Source: Alphaproteobacteria bacterium
GTDB taxonomy: Bacteria > Pseudomonadota > Alphaproteobacteria > Sphingomonadales > Emcibacteraceae
DNA length: 12,715 nucleotides
Reading direction: 5' to 3'
Assembly: GCA_013152615.1 (NCBI GenBank)
Contig: JAADGA010000048.1
Location: 1 to 12,715, forward strand
Shown here piece after piece: positions 6,337 through 12,715 of this stretch (position 1 is its first letter; each line of letters starts with the position of its first letter). The notes beneath the pieces are model-generated. The model did not search any database. It was not told the origin of the DNA and saw only the letters and a list, made by a program, of their open reading frames with translations. The translations under genes and the position numbers were made by a program.

Positions 6337-6363
6337 AAAGCCCGGTTTATGCCGGGCTTTTTT
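6337..6363 (+). terminator. strong intrinsic terminator after the phasin gene
   Basis: A perfect 9-bp stem (AAAGCCCGG at 6337-6345, CCGGGCTTT at 6352-6360) with a 6-nt TTTATG loop runs into a T-tract at 6358-6363. This is a classic rho-independent terminator placed 36 nt after the phasin stop codon. Confidence 0.92.
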
Positions 6364-6409
6364 ATGCCCGCTTGCTCAATATGGAAATTACCGTAATTTA
6401 ATGTTAGTT

Positions 6410-6449
6410 TAGGATAAGCAGGATATAATTAGGATAAGCAGGATATAAT
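6410..6449 (+). repeat. exact 20-bp tandem duplication carrying two TATAAT boxes
   Basis: TAGGATAAGCAGGATATAAT is present twice in direct succession (6410-6429 and 6430-6449). Each copy ends in a perfect -10 consensus TATAAT (6424-6429, 6444-6449). It lies about 130-155 bp upstream of clpS, so one or both could be the -10 of the clpS-clpA promoter. No good -35 hexamer lies 16-18 bp upstream of either, so an activator or a different sigma factor may be needed. Confidence 0.6.
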
Positions 6450-6470
6450 AACGCCGCAGGGTGGTATATT

Positions 6471-6490
6471 TATCAGTTTATAACCTGATA
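6471..6490. promoter_or_regulatory. 20-bp near-palindrome in the clpS leader (operator-like)
   Basis: TATCAGTTTATAACCTGATA equals its reverse complement at 18 of 20 positions, with 6-bp perfect outer arms TATCAG/CTGATA. It starts 22 bp after the second TATAAT box, so it would lie just downstream of a transcript start there: a typical repressor position. It could also form a weak RNA hairpin. The binding protein is unknown. Confidence 0.4.
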
Positions 6491-6508
6491 CCTTTAAATT
6501 TCTCCCGA

Positions 6509-6562
6509 ACTATCTATGTAAGATAGAGGACAGAGACTATCTATGTAAGATAGAGGATAGCT
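6509..6562 (+). repeat. two 27-bp leader repeats, each a small hairpin plus purine-rich tail
   Basis: Two consecutive 27-bp units (6509-6535, 6536-6562) share 22 identical leading bases. Each holds a 6-bp inverted repeat CTATCT/AGATAG around the loop ATGTA, followed by AGAGGA, a Shine-Dalgarno-like sequence. They lie immediately before the clpS start region and should be in the mRNA leader, where they could affect ribosome access. Confidence 0.7.
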
Positions 6563-6583
6563 ATGATCATGGCAGACCAATGA
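6563..6583 (+). CDS. six-codon upstream ORF overlapping the clpS start
   Basis: ATG 6563 begins MIMADQ and ends with TGA at 6581-6583, overlapping the clpS ATG at 6580 as ATGA. The best Shine-Dalgarno sequence of the leader, AGAGGA at 6552-6557, is 5 nt before this ATG but 22 nt before the clpS ATG, which has none of its own. A short leader ORF handing ribosomes on to clpS by termination-reinitiation is a reasonable reading, though so short an ORF can arise by chance. Confidence 0.35.
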   Translation: MIMADQ

Positions 6584-6906
6584 GTGAAGATGACAGAGAC
6601 CATCAGGACGAGGGCCAAAGCGGGGTCCTGACCAGAGTGCGGCCCAAAACCAGAAAGCCGCCGATGTATAAGGTTCTGATGCTGAATGACGATTATACCC
6701 CGATGGATTTTGTCGTTCATATTCTGCTGAGCTGTTTTCAGAAATCAGAAGAGGAAGCGGTGCAGATAATGTTAAATGTCCATCAGACCGGCGTCGGGTT
6801 ATGCGGTATTTACAGCTTTGAAATCGCGGAGACCAAGGTTATGCAGGTGGTCGATCTGGCAAGACGCAATGAACATCCGCTGCAATGTACTTTGGAAAAG
6901 GAGTAA
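6580..6906 (+). CDS. clpS: ClpS, ATP-dependent Clp protease adaptor
   Basis: ClpS binds proteins with N-end-rule destabilising N-terminal residues and delivers them to ClpAP while changing ClpA substrate choice. The 108-residue product has a flexible acidic/polar N-terminal extension (about residues 1-25) and the core motif [16 protein letters not shown]. Asn36, Asp37 and Asp38 correspond to residues that bind the free N-terminal amine, and Met42 to the hydrophobic gate. [14 protein letters not shown] supplies the conserved His. [13 protein letters not shown] and the ending [10 protein letters not shown] are also standard for alphaproteobacterial ClpS. The ATG at 6580 gives the expected length but lacks a ribosome-binding site; translation may be coupled to a six-codon ORF that overlaps it. 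clpA begins 5 nt after the stop, so the two form an operon. Confidence 0.96.
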   Translation: MSEDDRDHQDEGQSGVLTRVRPKTRKPPMYKVLMLNDDYTPMDFVVHILLSCFQKSEEEAVQIMLNVHQTGVGLCGIYSFEIAETKVMQVVDLARRNEHPLQCTLEKE

Positions 6907-6911
6907 AGATT

Positions 6912-9230
6912 ATGCCAACTTTTTCGCCAAATCTTGAGCATACCCTGCATCGGGCAGTCGGGGAGGCCAACCTGCGCAAACATGAATTCGCCACCCTTGA
7001 ACATCTGCTGTTCGGGCTTCTGGACGACAAGGATGCGGTTGCGGTGCTCCGGGCCTGTGGTGTTAACCTGCGGCGGCTCAGGGCCGAAATAAAGGCCTAT
7101 CTCGATCTGGAACTCGACAATATCAAGACCAAGCAGGGCGGCGAGGCCAGCCCGACATCGGCGTTTCAGCGGGTGATCCAGCGATCAATATTACATGTGC
7201 AGAGTTCCGGCCGCGAAGAGGTTACCGGGGCCAATGTGCTGATTGCGATTTTCTCGGAACGGGAAAGCCATGCGGTTTTTTTCCTGCAGCAATATGATAT
7301 GACCAGACTGGATGCGGTCAGTTATGTCTCTCATGGTCTGGCGAAATCGCTGGAGAAATCCGGTGAGAAAAGCGGCCATCCCGACATGGATGAAGACTTT
7401 GATCAGGACGAACAGCACGAAGAAACCGCTCTGAAAAAATACTGTGTTGATCTTAATCAGAAAGCCCGGGACGGCAAAATTGACCAGCTGGTCGGTCGTC
7501 GGAAAGAAGTTGAGCGCACCATTCAGATTCTGTGTCGCCGGTCGAAAAACAATCCGCTTTATGTCGGCGACCCCGGGGTTGGCAAAACCGCCATTGCCGA
7601 GGGACTGGCCCGTCAGATTGTCGAGAAGAAAGTCCCGGAAGTTCTGCAAAATGCCACTATCTTCTGTCTGGATATGGGAACATTGCTGGCCGGAACCCGC
7701 TATCGGGGGGATTTTGAGCAACGGCTGAAAGCGGTTATTGCCGAGGTCGAACAGCATGACAGCGCGATTTTATTCATTGATGAAATTCACACGATCATTG
7801 GGGCCGGGGCCACCAGCGGCGGGGCGATGGATGCCTCGAACATGCTGAAGCCGGCGCTGTCGTCGGGGACGATCCGTTGTATCGGCTCAACCACCTACAA
7901 GGAATATCGTTCCCATTTTGAAAAAGACCGGGCGCTGCTCCGCCGGTTCCAGAAGATTGATATTGTTGAGCCGACCATCCCCGAGACCAGGGAAATTCTC
8001 AAAGGGCTCAAAAAATATTTCGAGCAGCATCACGGGGTAAAATACAGCGATGAAGTCATTGATGCAGCGGTCGATCTGTCCTCGCGCCATATCAATGACC
8101 GCAAACAGCCGGATAAATCAATTGATGTCATTGACGAGGTCGGCGCGGCACAGATGCTGCTGGCACCGGAAAAGCGCAAAAAAAATATTTCAGTCACCGA
8201 TGTCGAGTCCGTGGTGTCCAAAATTGCCCGGATCCCGGCGAAATCCGTTTCCCGGGATGATACCGCCATTCTTGCCGGTATTGATACCGACCTGAAACGG
8301 GTCATCTATGGTCAGGACAAGGCGATTGAGGTGCTGACCGATGCCATCCGGCTGGCGCGTGCCGGGCTGCGCGAAGGTGACAAGCCGATTGGCAGCTATT
8401 TATTCTGCGGCCCGACCGGGGTTGGCAAAACGGAAGTCACCAAACAGATGGCGAGCCTGCTCGGCCTTGAACTGCACCGCTTTGATATGTCGGAATATAT
8501 GGAACGCCATTCGGTATCGCGACTGATTGGCGCACCGCCGGGTTATGTCGGTTATGATCAGGGCGGGCTGCTTACCGATGCGGTTGATCAGACGCCGCAC
8601 TGTGTTATCCTGCTCGATGAAATTGAAAAGGCCCACCCGGATATTTTCAATATCCTGCTACAGGTCATGGACCACGGCAAATTAACCGACAGCAATGGCA
8701 AGAAGATAGATTTCCGTAACGTCATTCTGGTCATGACCACCAATGCCGGGGCGATGGAGATGAGCCGGGAGGCTATCGGTTTTGGCGCCAATGTGCGCGA
8801 GGGCGATGATGAGGCGGCGATCAAGAAACTATTCACCCCGGAATTCAGAAACCGCCTTGATGCCACGGTTCCGTTCAAGCATCTGTCGCTCGCGGTTATG
8901 GGACGGGTGGTAGAGAAATTCATTCTCGAGCTTGAAATGCAGCTTGAGGAACGCAAGGTCCAGATATCACTTACCCCGGCGGCAAAGGCATGGCTGTCCG
9001 AACAGGGCTATGACCGGCTTTACGGTGCCCGGCCGCTGGCCCGGACGATACAGGAATATGTCAAAAAACCGCTGGCCAATGAACTCCTGTTTGGCAAGCT
9101 GGTCAATGGCGGCGAGGTTCTGGTGCGGGTCAAAGACGCTAAACTGGTTTTTGATATTGAGCCGGTGCGGTCGCCGCTGCGGAAAATTACGGATGAAAGC
9201 GCCGGCAAGCCCAAAGAATATGTCAAGTAA
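6912..9230 (+). CDS. clpA: ClpA, ATP-dependent Clp protease ATP-binding subunit
   Basis: ClpA is the hexameric AAA+ unfoldase that feeds proteins into ClpP and receives N-degron substrates from ClpS. The 772-residue protein has the N-domain (Clp-N repeats, about 1-145), then an acidic linker, AAA1 with Walker A GDPGVGKT (219-226) and Walker B ILFIDE (286-291), AAA2 with Walker A GPTGVGKT (500-507) and Walker B VILLDEIE (from 565), the ClpP-docking IGF tripeptide (622-624), and the C-terminal sensor-2 region YGARPLARTIQEYV. The absence of a ClpB-type coiled-coil middle domain and the presence of IGF separate it from ClpB. The ATG at 6912 is preceded by AAGGAG at 6897-6902, which overlaps the end of clpS; an upstream in-frame ATG at 6885 inside clpS was rejected. 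Length is close to E. coli ClpA (758). Confidence 0.97.
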   Translation: MPTFSPNLEHTLHRAVGEANLRKHEFATLEHLLFGLLDDKDAVAVLRACGVNLRRLRAEIKAYLDLELDNIKTKQGGEASPTSAFQRVIQRSILHVQSSGREEVTGANVLIAIFSERESHAVFFLQQYDMTRLDAVSYVSHGLAKSLEKSGEKSGHPDMDEDFDQDEQHEETALKKYCVDLNQKARDGKIDQLVGRRKEVERTIQILCRRSKNNPLYVGDPGVGKTAIAEGLARQIVEKKVPEVLQNATIFCLDMGTLLAGTRYRGDFEQRLKAVIAEVEQHDSAILFIDEIHTIIGAGATSGGAMDASNMLKPALSSGTIRCIGSTTYKEYRSHFEKDRALLRRFQKIDIVEPTIPETREILKGLKKYFEQHHGVKYSDEVIDAAVDLSSRHINDRKQPDKSIDVIDEVGAAQMLLAPEKRKKNISVTDVESVVSKIARIPAKSVSRDDTAILAGIDTDLKRVIYGQDKAIEVLTDAIRLARAGLREGDKPIGSYLFCGPTGVGKTEVTKQMASLLGLELHRFDMSEYMERHSVSRLIGAPPGYVGYDQGGLLTDAVDQTPHCVILLDEIEKAHPDIFNILLQVMDHGKLTDSNGKKIDFRNVILVMTTNAGAMEMSREAIGFGANVREGDDEAAIKKLFTPEFRNRLDATVPFKHLSLAVMGRVVEKFILELEMQLEERKVQISLTPAAKAWLSEQGYDRLYGARPLARTIQEYVKKPLANELLFGKLVNGGEVLVRVKDAKLVFDIEPVRSPLRKITDESAGKPKEYVK

Positions 9231-9314
9231 GGTGATGCTTCGGTGCGGTGGCAGGATTTTGTTCATCCTGAATTCAGCTAAAAGTGATATAGTGGCCCCT
9301 TAAGGAGAAGAAAA

Positions 9315-9737
9315 ATGTTTAAAAAAATATTTATTTATACGCTTCTGATGGCGTTCGCTTCGGGTTCGGCGCTGGCCGCTAATAATAATACCACAGGGAA
9401 CAAATTGACCAAGGCGCTGGCGAAATATGAGAAAACCGGCAAAACCAAGCTTAGTATCTCGGTAAGCCGCATTTATGACAGCCGGGTTATTAATGATCGC
9501 AACATCCTTTTTGTGATGAACGGCAAAAAAGCTTATCTGAACACATTGCCTTATCGTTGTTCCACCCTTGGTTTTCAGAAAGCCTTTGGCTACCGGTTAT
9601 ATACCAACCGGCTTAGCAACCTTGACACGATCACGGTTATTGATCCTGCCAGTGGCTTCTCCGGGCCAACCTGTGGTCTGGGCAAATTTGTCGAATATGT
9701 AAAAAAAGCGCCTGTGGCAACGCCGGGAAAGAGTTAG
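9315..9737 (+). CDS. small secreted two-cysteine protein, DUF6491-like
   Basis: The 140-residue product begins with a clear Sec signal peptide (MFKKIFIYTLLMAFASGSALA, cleavage after Ala21 or Ala22), so the mature form is periplasmic or exported. The mature part has SISVSRIYDSRVINDRNILFVMNGKKAYLN, then YRCSTLGFQKAFGYR with Cys82, DTITVID, and GPTCGLGKF with Cys120. The two Cys could form a disulfide. This layout recalls the uncharacterised DUF6491 family from memory; no function is known to me. AAGGAG at 9302-9307, 7 nt before the ATG, gives firm support for the start. The gene follows clpA by 84 bp and could have its own promoter, although no convincing -35/-10 pair was found. It converges on the minus-strand FemAB-like gene with a 49-bp gap. 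Confidence 0.82.
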   Translation: MFKKIFIYTLLMAFASGSALAANNNTTGNKLTKALAKYEKTGKTKLSISVSRIYDSRVINDRNILFVMNGKKAYLNTLPYRCSTLGFQKAFGYRLYTNRLSNLDTITVIDPASGFSGPTCGLGKFVEYVKKAPVATPGKS

Positions 9738-9786
9738 ACCGAACCTGGGTCCTGACCCTAAGCCGTCACGGCAAGGGCTCCGATAT

Positions 9787-10944
9787 TCAGTCGTCTTTCC
9801 TGAACGGGGCAAAGCTCAGCAGGGTTTGTTGATCCTGCTGGACCGCCGCCCGCTCCCGGAGCAGATAGTCGGCGATGGCCTCACGGAAAGACGGATTACT
9901 GATCCAGTGGCTGCTGCGGGTGGTGGTCGGCAGATAGCCCCGGGCCAGCTTATGCTCCCCCTGGGCTCCGGCCTCGACCGTGGTCAGACCGTGGCGGATG
10001 GCATAGTCTATCGCCTGATAGTAGCAGACCTCGAAATGCAGGTATTTATGATGTTCTATCGCGCCCCAATACCGGCCATATAAGCTATCATCACTGGTCA
10101 GATTGAGCGCTCCGGCGATATATCTGTGGCCGCGTTTGGCCATGATCAGCACAATTCGTGCCGACAATCGCTCTCCCAGCAACGAAAAGAATAACCGGTT
10201 GAGATAGGGTCGACCCCATTTGCGCTGACCGGTGTCGAGATAAAAGCTGAAATAGTGGTCCCAGTGATCTTCTCTGATATCGTCGCCGGTAAGTATTTCG
10301 ATGTCAATATCACCGGCCAGCGCCTGTCGGCGTTCCTTGCGGATATTCTTGCGCTTGCGCGACGACAGCGCCCGCAGAAAATCCTCGAAAGAATTATAGC
10401 CCCGGTTCAGCCAGTGAAATTGCTGATCCAGCCGCGGCAGAAAACCGCAGGTTGTGAGCAGATCCTGTTCCGCCGGTTCGCTAAAGGTGACATGCAGCGA
10501 CGACACCCCCAGTTTCCGGGCCTGTGCCACTGCGGCCATGATCAGGCGCTGCTGAATCTCTGCCGTGTCCGGTCCCGGACGCACCATCAGCCGTGGCCCG
10601 GTAACCGGGGTGAAGGGCACCGCCGACTGAAGCTTCGGATAATATTGGCCGCCGGCATTCTGCATCGCATTGGCCCATGCGTGGTCAAAGACATATTCAC
10701 CGTAAGAATGGCTTTTCAGGTAAAGCGGCATGACCCCGACGACGTTATCCTGCGCCGTGACAACAATATGCTGTGGTTGCCAGCCGCTGTCACCGGTGGC
10801 GCAGCCGCTGTCTTCAAGTGCTGACAGGAATTGATGGCTGACAAAGGGGTTGTGGCGGCCGGGGGCGTTATCGGCGCAGCTATTCCAGTCCTCTGGCGAA
10901 ATCTGGCTCAGTCCGGTGAGGATGCGGGTAGCATAGCGGCACAT
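9787..10944 (-). CDS. FemAB-like / GNAT-fold protein (DUF482, PF04339 type)
   Basis: The 385-residue product matches the DUF482 (FemAB_like) family, often annotated as GNAT N-acetyltransferase or peptidoglycan-related protein, with two GNAT-like folds resembling FemX/FemAB aminoacyl transferases. Visible landmarks are NPFVSHQFLSALEDSGC near the N-terminus, GVMPLYLKSHSYGEYVFDHAWA, a central basic helix SSRKRKNIRKER (about residues 190-205), and the diagnostic C-terminal blocks YGRYWGAIEHHKYLHFEVCYY (about 287-310) and GAQGEHKLARGYLP (about 328-341). The biochemical role of the family is not established. The ATG shares one base with the TGA of the upstream phosphodiesterase gene (TGATG), so translation is coupled. 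No signal peptide is visible, so it is probably cytoplasmic. Confidence 0.9.
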   Translation of the reverse strand: MCRYATRILTGLSQISPEDWNSCADNAPGRHNPFVSHQFLSALEDSGCATGDSGWQPQHIVVTAQDNVVGVMPLYLKSHSYGEYVFDHAWANAMQNAGGQYYPKLQSAVPFTPVTGPRLMVRPGPDTAEIQQRLIMAAVAQARKLGVSSLHVTFSEPAEQDLLTTCGFLPRLDQQFHWLNRGYNSFEDFLRALSSRKRKNIRKERRQALAGDIDIEILTGDDIREDHWDHYFSFYLDTGQRKWGRPYLNRLFFSLLGERLSARIVLIMAKRGHRYIAGALNLTSDDSLYGRYWGAIEHHKYLHFEVCYYQAIDYAIRHGLTTVEAGAQGEHKLARGYLPTTTRSSHWISNPSFREAIADYLLRERAAVQQDQQTLLSFAPFRKDD

Positions 10945-11669
10945 CAGGGGCGCGTTTCATAGATGATATTATCGCAGAATTGTGCCGCCTTGTGGCGCTG
11001 TTCTGCGGTGCGTATGGTCCAGGTCAGCAGCGGGATATTCTGGCGGCGGCAATATGCGGTTGCGTCATTGGGCAGGCTGTCAATATCATAGGCGATAAAA
11101 TCCACGGCCAGAGTATCAATCAGCAATTTCTGTGCTGCGGGCGAAAAATATTTTTCCGGCAGGGTGCTGTCACGGATACTGGTTGCCACCAGTCCGCAGA
11201 CGACCCCGGGGGCATGGCTTCTGAACCACAGGATAATTTCCGGATCAAAAGACATTATCGCTTTGGGGCCGGGATAATCACAAATATCGGCAACAACCGC
11301 CGCAGCAATTTCGGCGGGTCGCCGCTGGTCGGCCTTGATTTCAATCAGGACCGGATAGGCTGGATCGATATTGGCCAGAATATGCCGGAGCGTCATAATG
11401 CCGTCATCGGAGCCGTCAAGGGGCATTGCCGCTAATTGGGCGGCGGTGAAATCCTGAACCATGCCGTCCCGCCCGGTCAGGCGCTTCAGGGTCATATCAT
11501 GAAACACCACCGGCCTGCTGTCCCGGCTTAACAGGACATCCAGCTCGATCCCGTGCCGGTGCCGGTTTGCCGCCTGAAAGGCCGATAATGAATTCTCCAC
11601 CGCTCCGGTGATCGCCCCATGCAATCCCCGATGGGCAAAGGGAGTATCCGTTAGCCAGTTAGCGGTCAT
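10944..11669 (-). CDS. glycerophosphodiester phosphodiesterase family protein
   Basis: GDPD enzymes hydrolyse glycerophosphodiesters from phospholipid turnover to glycerol-3-phosphate and an alcohol, using a TIM-barrel fold and a divalent metal. The 241-residue product keeps the signature residues: AHRG (His13, Arg14), VENS (Glu25, Asn26), IELDV (Glu42, Asp44), VFHD (His57), and a further metal-ligand candidate in LIEIKAD (about Glu117); the C-terminal LLTWTIRT is also typical. No signal peptide is present, so it should be cytoplasmic, like E. coli UgpQ rather than periplasmic GlpQ. Its ATG overlaps the TGA of the RidA-like gene (ATGA, 4 nt) and its own stop overlaps the next start, so the three genes are translated as a coupled unit. 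Confidence 0.92.
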   Translation of the reverse strand: MTANWLTDTPFAHRGLHGAITGAVENSLSAFQAANRHRHGIELDVLLSRDSRPVVFHDMTLKRLTGRDGMVQDFTAAQLAAMPLDGSDDGIMTLRHILANIDPAYPVLIEIKADQRRPAEIAAAVVADICDYPGPKAIMSFDPEIILWFRSHAPGVVCGLVATSIRDSTLPEKYFSPAAQKLLIDTLAVDFIAYDIDSLPNDATAYCRRQNIPLLTWTIRTAEQRHKAAQFCDNIIYETRP

Positions 11670-12136
11670 GAAATCTCGATAAGGGCATCAATCTCAACCG
11701 GGATATTGAGCGGCAGGGAATTGGTGCCAACGGCGGAGCGCGAATGTTTGCCGATCTTGCCAAAGACCGCGACCATAAGGTCGGAGGCCCCGTTGACGAC
11801 GGCGGGCTGAGCGGCAAAACCGTCGACACAATTGACGAAAGCCCCGAGTTTTACGATACGGACCACACGCTCAAGGTCGCCACCGCAGGCTATTCTGGCC
11901 TGAGCGATGATATTGATGGCACATAGTCGTGCCGCCTTGACCGCATCCTCGGGACTGACCTCTGCCCCGACCGTGCCGAGGTAAGGAAATTTGCCGTCGG
12001 CGTCGACCGGAATCTGGCCGGAAACGGACAGCAGATTACCGGTTAAGACATAGGGCAGGTAATTGGCAACCGGGGCTGCCGGAATCGGCAGGACAATGCC
12101 GAGTTTCTCCAAATTCTGTTCGATGCTATCGCTCAT
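11666..12136 (-). CDS. RidA/YjgF/YER057c/UK114 family protein
   Basis: RidA-family trimers hydrolyse reactive enamines/imines made by PLP enzymes, or serve as chorismatase-fold binding proteins. The 156-residue product is longer than RidA itself (about 128) and fits the subgroup with an N-terminal extension (MSDSIEQNLEKLGIVLP). Family marks are the strand LLSVSGQIPVDADGK, the helix EDAVKAARLCAINIIAQARIACGGDLERVVRIVKLGAFVNC, and the C-terminal block SRSAVGTNSLPLNIPVEIDALIEIS, in which SRSAVG carries the conserved Arg. The deamidase activity is not certain for this subgroup. It is the first gene of the overlapping three-gene operon with the phosphodiesterase and the FemAB-like protein. The ribosome-binding site is poor: AGGAAG lies 12 nt before the ATG. 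Confidence 0.92.
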   Translation of the reverse strand: MSDSIEQNLEKLGIVLPIPAAPVANYLPYVLTGNLLSVSGQIPVDADGKFPYLGTVGAEVSPEDAVKAARLCAINIIAQARIACGGDLERVVRIVKLGAFVNCVDGFAAQPAVVNGASDLMVAVFGKIGKHSRSAVGTNSLPLNIPVEIDALIEIS

Positions 12137-12151
12137 AATCCAATATTTCTT

Positions 12152-12198
12152 CCTGTGGTCTGTTTTGATCTGTTTTGATCTGTTCTTTCGGCCACAGG
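12152..12198. repeat. 10-bp tandem repeats inside a 7-bp inverted repeat, upstream of the RidA-like gene
   Basis: In the 101-bp gap before the RidA-like gene, TCTGTTTTGA occurs twice in tandem (12159-12168, 12169-12178) with a third partial unit TCTGTTCTTT (12179-12188). The array is flanked by CCTGTGG (12152-12158) and CCACAGG (12192-12198). The 10-bp period is about one DNA turn, which would put the units on one face of the helix. No clear promoter hexamers or T-run were seen in the gap. Confidence 0.6.
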
Positions 12199-12237
12199 AT
12201 ACACCGGTGGCACAGGGAAGAAAAGCCGCAATCAGCG

Positions 12238-12715
12238 TTATCCGCGGATTCTTCGGGATTTATTGCAATACATCTGCTGGTCGGCTTTTTCTATAATATC
12301 CTGTGCCGTGAGCCCGGAGGATATCTCCGCAATACCAAAACTGGCCTGAATGGGGATCGTCTGGCCGTCATGGCTGAATTTGGTAAAATTCAACTGTTGC
12401 TGGATGAAATGCGCCCGCTGTTTGCCGCCGTCAAATTCGGAATGCCGTAACAGCAGCGCAAATTCATCGCCCCCCAGACGGGCGGCATAATCGGTTTGAC
12501 GGATGAAAGAAAGCAGGGATATTGCGACAAATTTCAATTTCTCATCACCGACTGAATGGCCAAAATCATCATTGATGCGCTTAAAGCGGTCAAGGTCAAT
12601 ATAGACAAAAATCGACGGCTCCTGATGGCGTTCGGCCATGGCAACCGCATGGTCCAGTTCCTGCATAATCCCCCGGCGATTAAGCAGCCCGGTCAACGGG
12701 TCGGTGGAGGTCATG
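12238..12715 (-). CDS. GGDEF-domain diguanylate cyclase, C-terminal part (partial)
   Basis: The visible 158 residues form nearly a whole GGDEF domain, which makes cyclic di-GMP from two GTP. TDPLTGLLNRRG opens the domain; YIDLDRFKRINDDFGHSVGDE holds the metal and guanine-contacting residues; RLGGDEFALLL is an intact active site. RQTD is placed exactly five residues before GGDEF, giving an RxxD inhibitory I-site, so product inhibition is expected. SFGIAEI and EKADQQMYCNKS close the domain. The ATG at 12714 is almost certainly internal, because the domain normally starts upstream of TDPLTG, and the gene runs off the window. Any sensory N-terminus is not visible. It lies upstream of the RidA-like operon in the same direction, with a 101-bp gap. 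Confidence 0.92.
   Translation of the reverse strand, partial: MTSTDPLTGLLNRRGIMQELDHAVAMAERHQEPSIFVYIDLDRFKRINDDFGHSVGDEKLKFVAISLLSFIRQTDYAARLGGDEFALLLRHSEFDGGKQRAHFIQQQLNFTKFSHDGQTIPIQASFGIAEISSGLTAQDIIEKADQQMYCNKSRRIRG

Noticed and set aside
6410..6562. Short repeats before clpS as a CRISPR-like array
   Set aside because: The two repeat families are different, tandem without unique spacers, and only two copies each.
7191..7757. 188-codon minus-strand ORF inside clpA
   Set aside because: Antisense to the conserved first AAA+ domain of ClpA; no independent support.
9747..9758. GGGTC-CT-GACCC inverted repeat after the secreted protein as a terminator
   Set aside because: The loop is only 2 nt and no T-run follows on either strand.
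10255..10824. 189-codon plus-strand ORF inside the FemAB-like gene
   Set aside because: Shadow frame of a well-supported minus-strand gene; composition is Arg/Gln/Ile-rich without motifs.

Overview
The window looks like chromosomal DNA from an alphaproteobacterium. This rests on gene content and sequence: a clear MipZ division-site ATPase, a short phasin with TTGC-N3-GCACAA sites around its promoter, the clpS-clpA pair with an alphaproteobacterial-type ClpS N-terminus, and a panC/mipZ neighbourhood. Genus or family cannot be assigned from sequence alone. There are no tRNA or rRNA genes, no IS elements, no CRISPR array and no prophage genes. Most of the window is housekeeping or metabolic; the unusual signals lie in the gaps between genes.

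Left part (1-2449): the 3' end of a TonB-dependent outer-membrane receptor is followed closely by an alpha/beta hydrolase and an M20 amidohydrolase, a tight uptake-and-hydrolysis operon. It ends in a four-copy 18-bp tandem repeat that is open in all its length as a small basic ORF. On the minus strand, converging on it, panC (pantothenate synthesis) is preceded by a Bax-type glucosaminidase gene. Directly upstream of the glucosaminidase is an easily overlooked 44-codon ORF encoding a hydrophobic N-terminus in another frame, with a run of eight T. This is either a coupled membrane microprotein or the frameshifted export signal of the glucosaminidase.

Centre (4375-9230): mipZ and a membrane-anchored J-domain protein form a two-gene operon. 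A phasin gene follows, with a promoter bracketed by two near-identical TTGC-N3-GCACAA elements resembling PhaR operators and a strong intrinsic terminator. clpS and clpA then form a coupled pair (N-degron adaptor plus unfoldase). The roughly 215-bp clpS leader is rich in structure: a 20-bp exact tandem duplication carrying two TATAAT boxes, a 20-bp near-palindrome, two 27-bp repeats each with a small hairpin holding AUG-UAA in its loop, and a six-codon ORF whose stop overlaps the clpS start.

Right part (9315-12715): a small secreted two-cysteine protein on the plus strand converges on a minus-strand operon of a RidA-family protein, a glycerophosphodiester phosphodiesterase and a FemAB-like (DUF482) protein, with overlapping start and stop codons. 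Upstream of it lies the 3' part of an apparently active GGDEF diguanylate cyclase gene, cut by the window edge.
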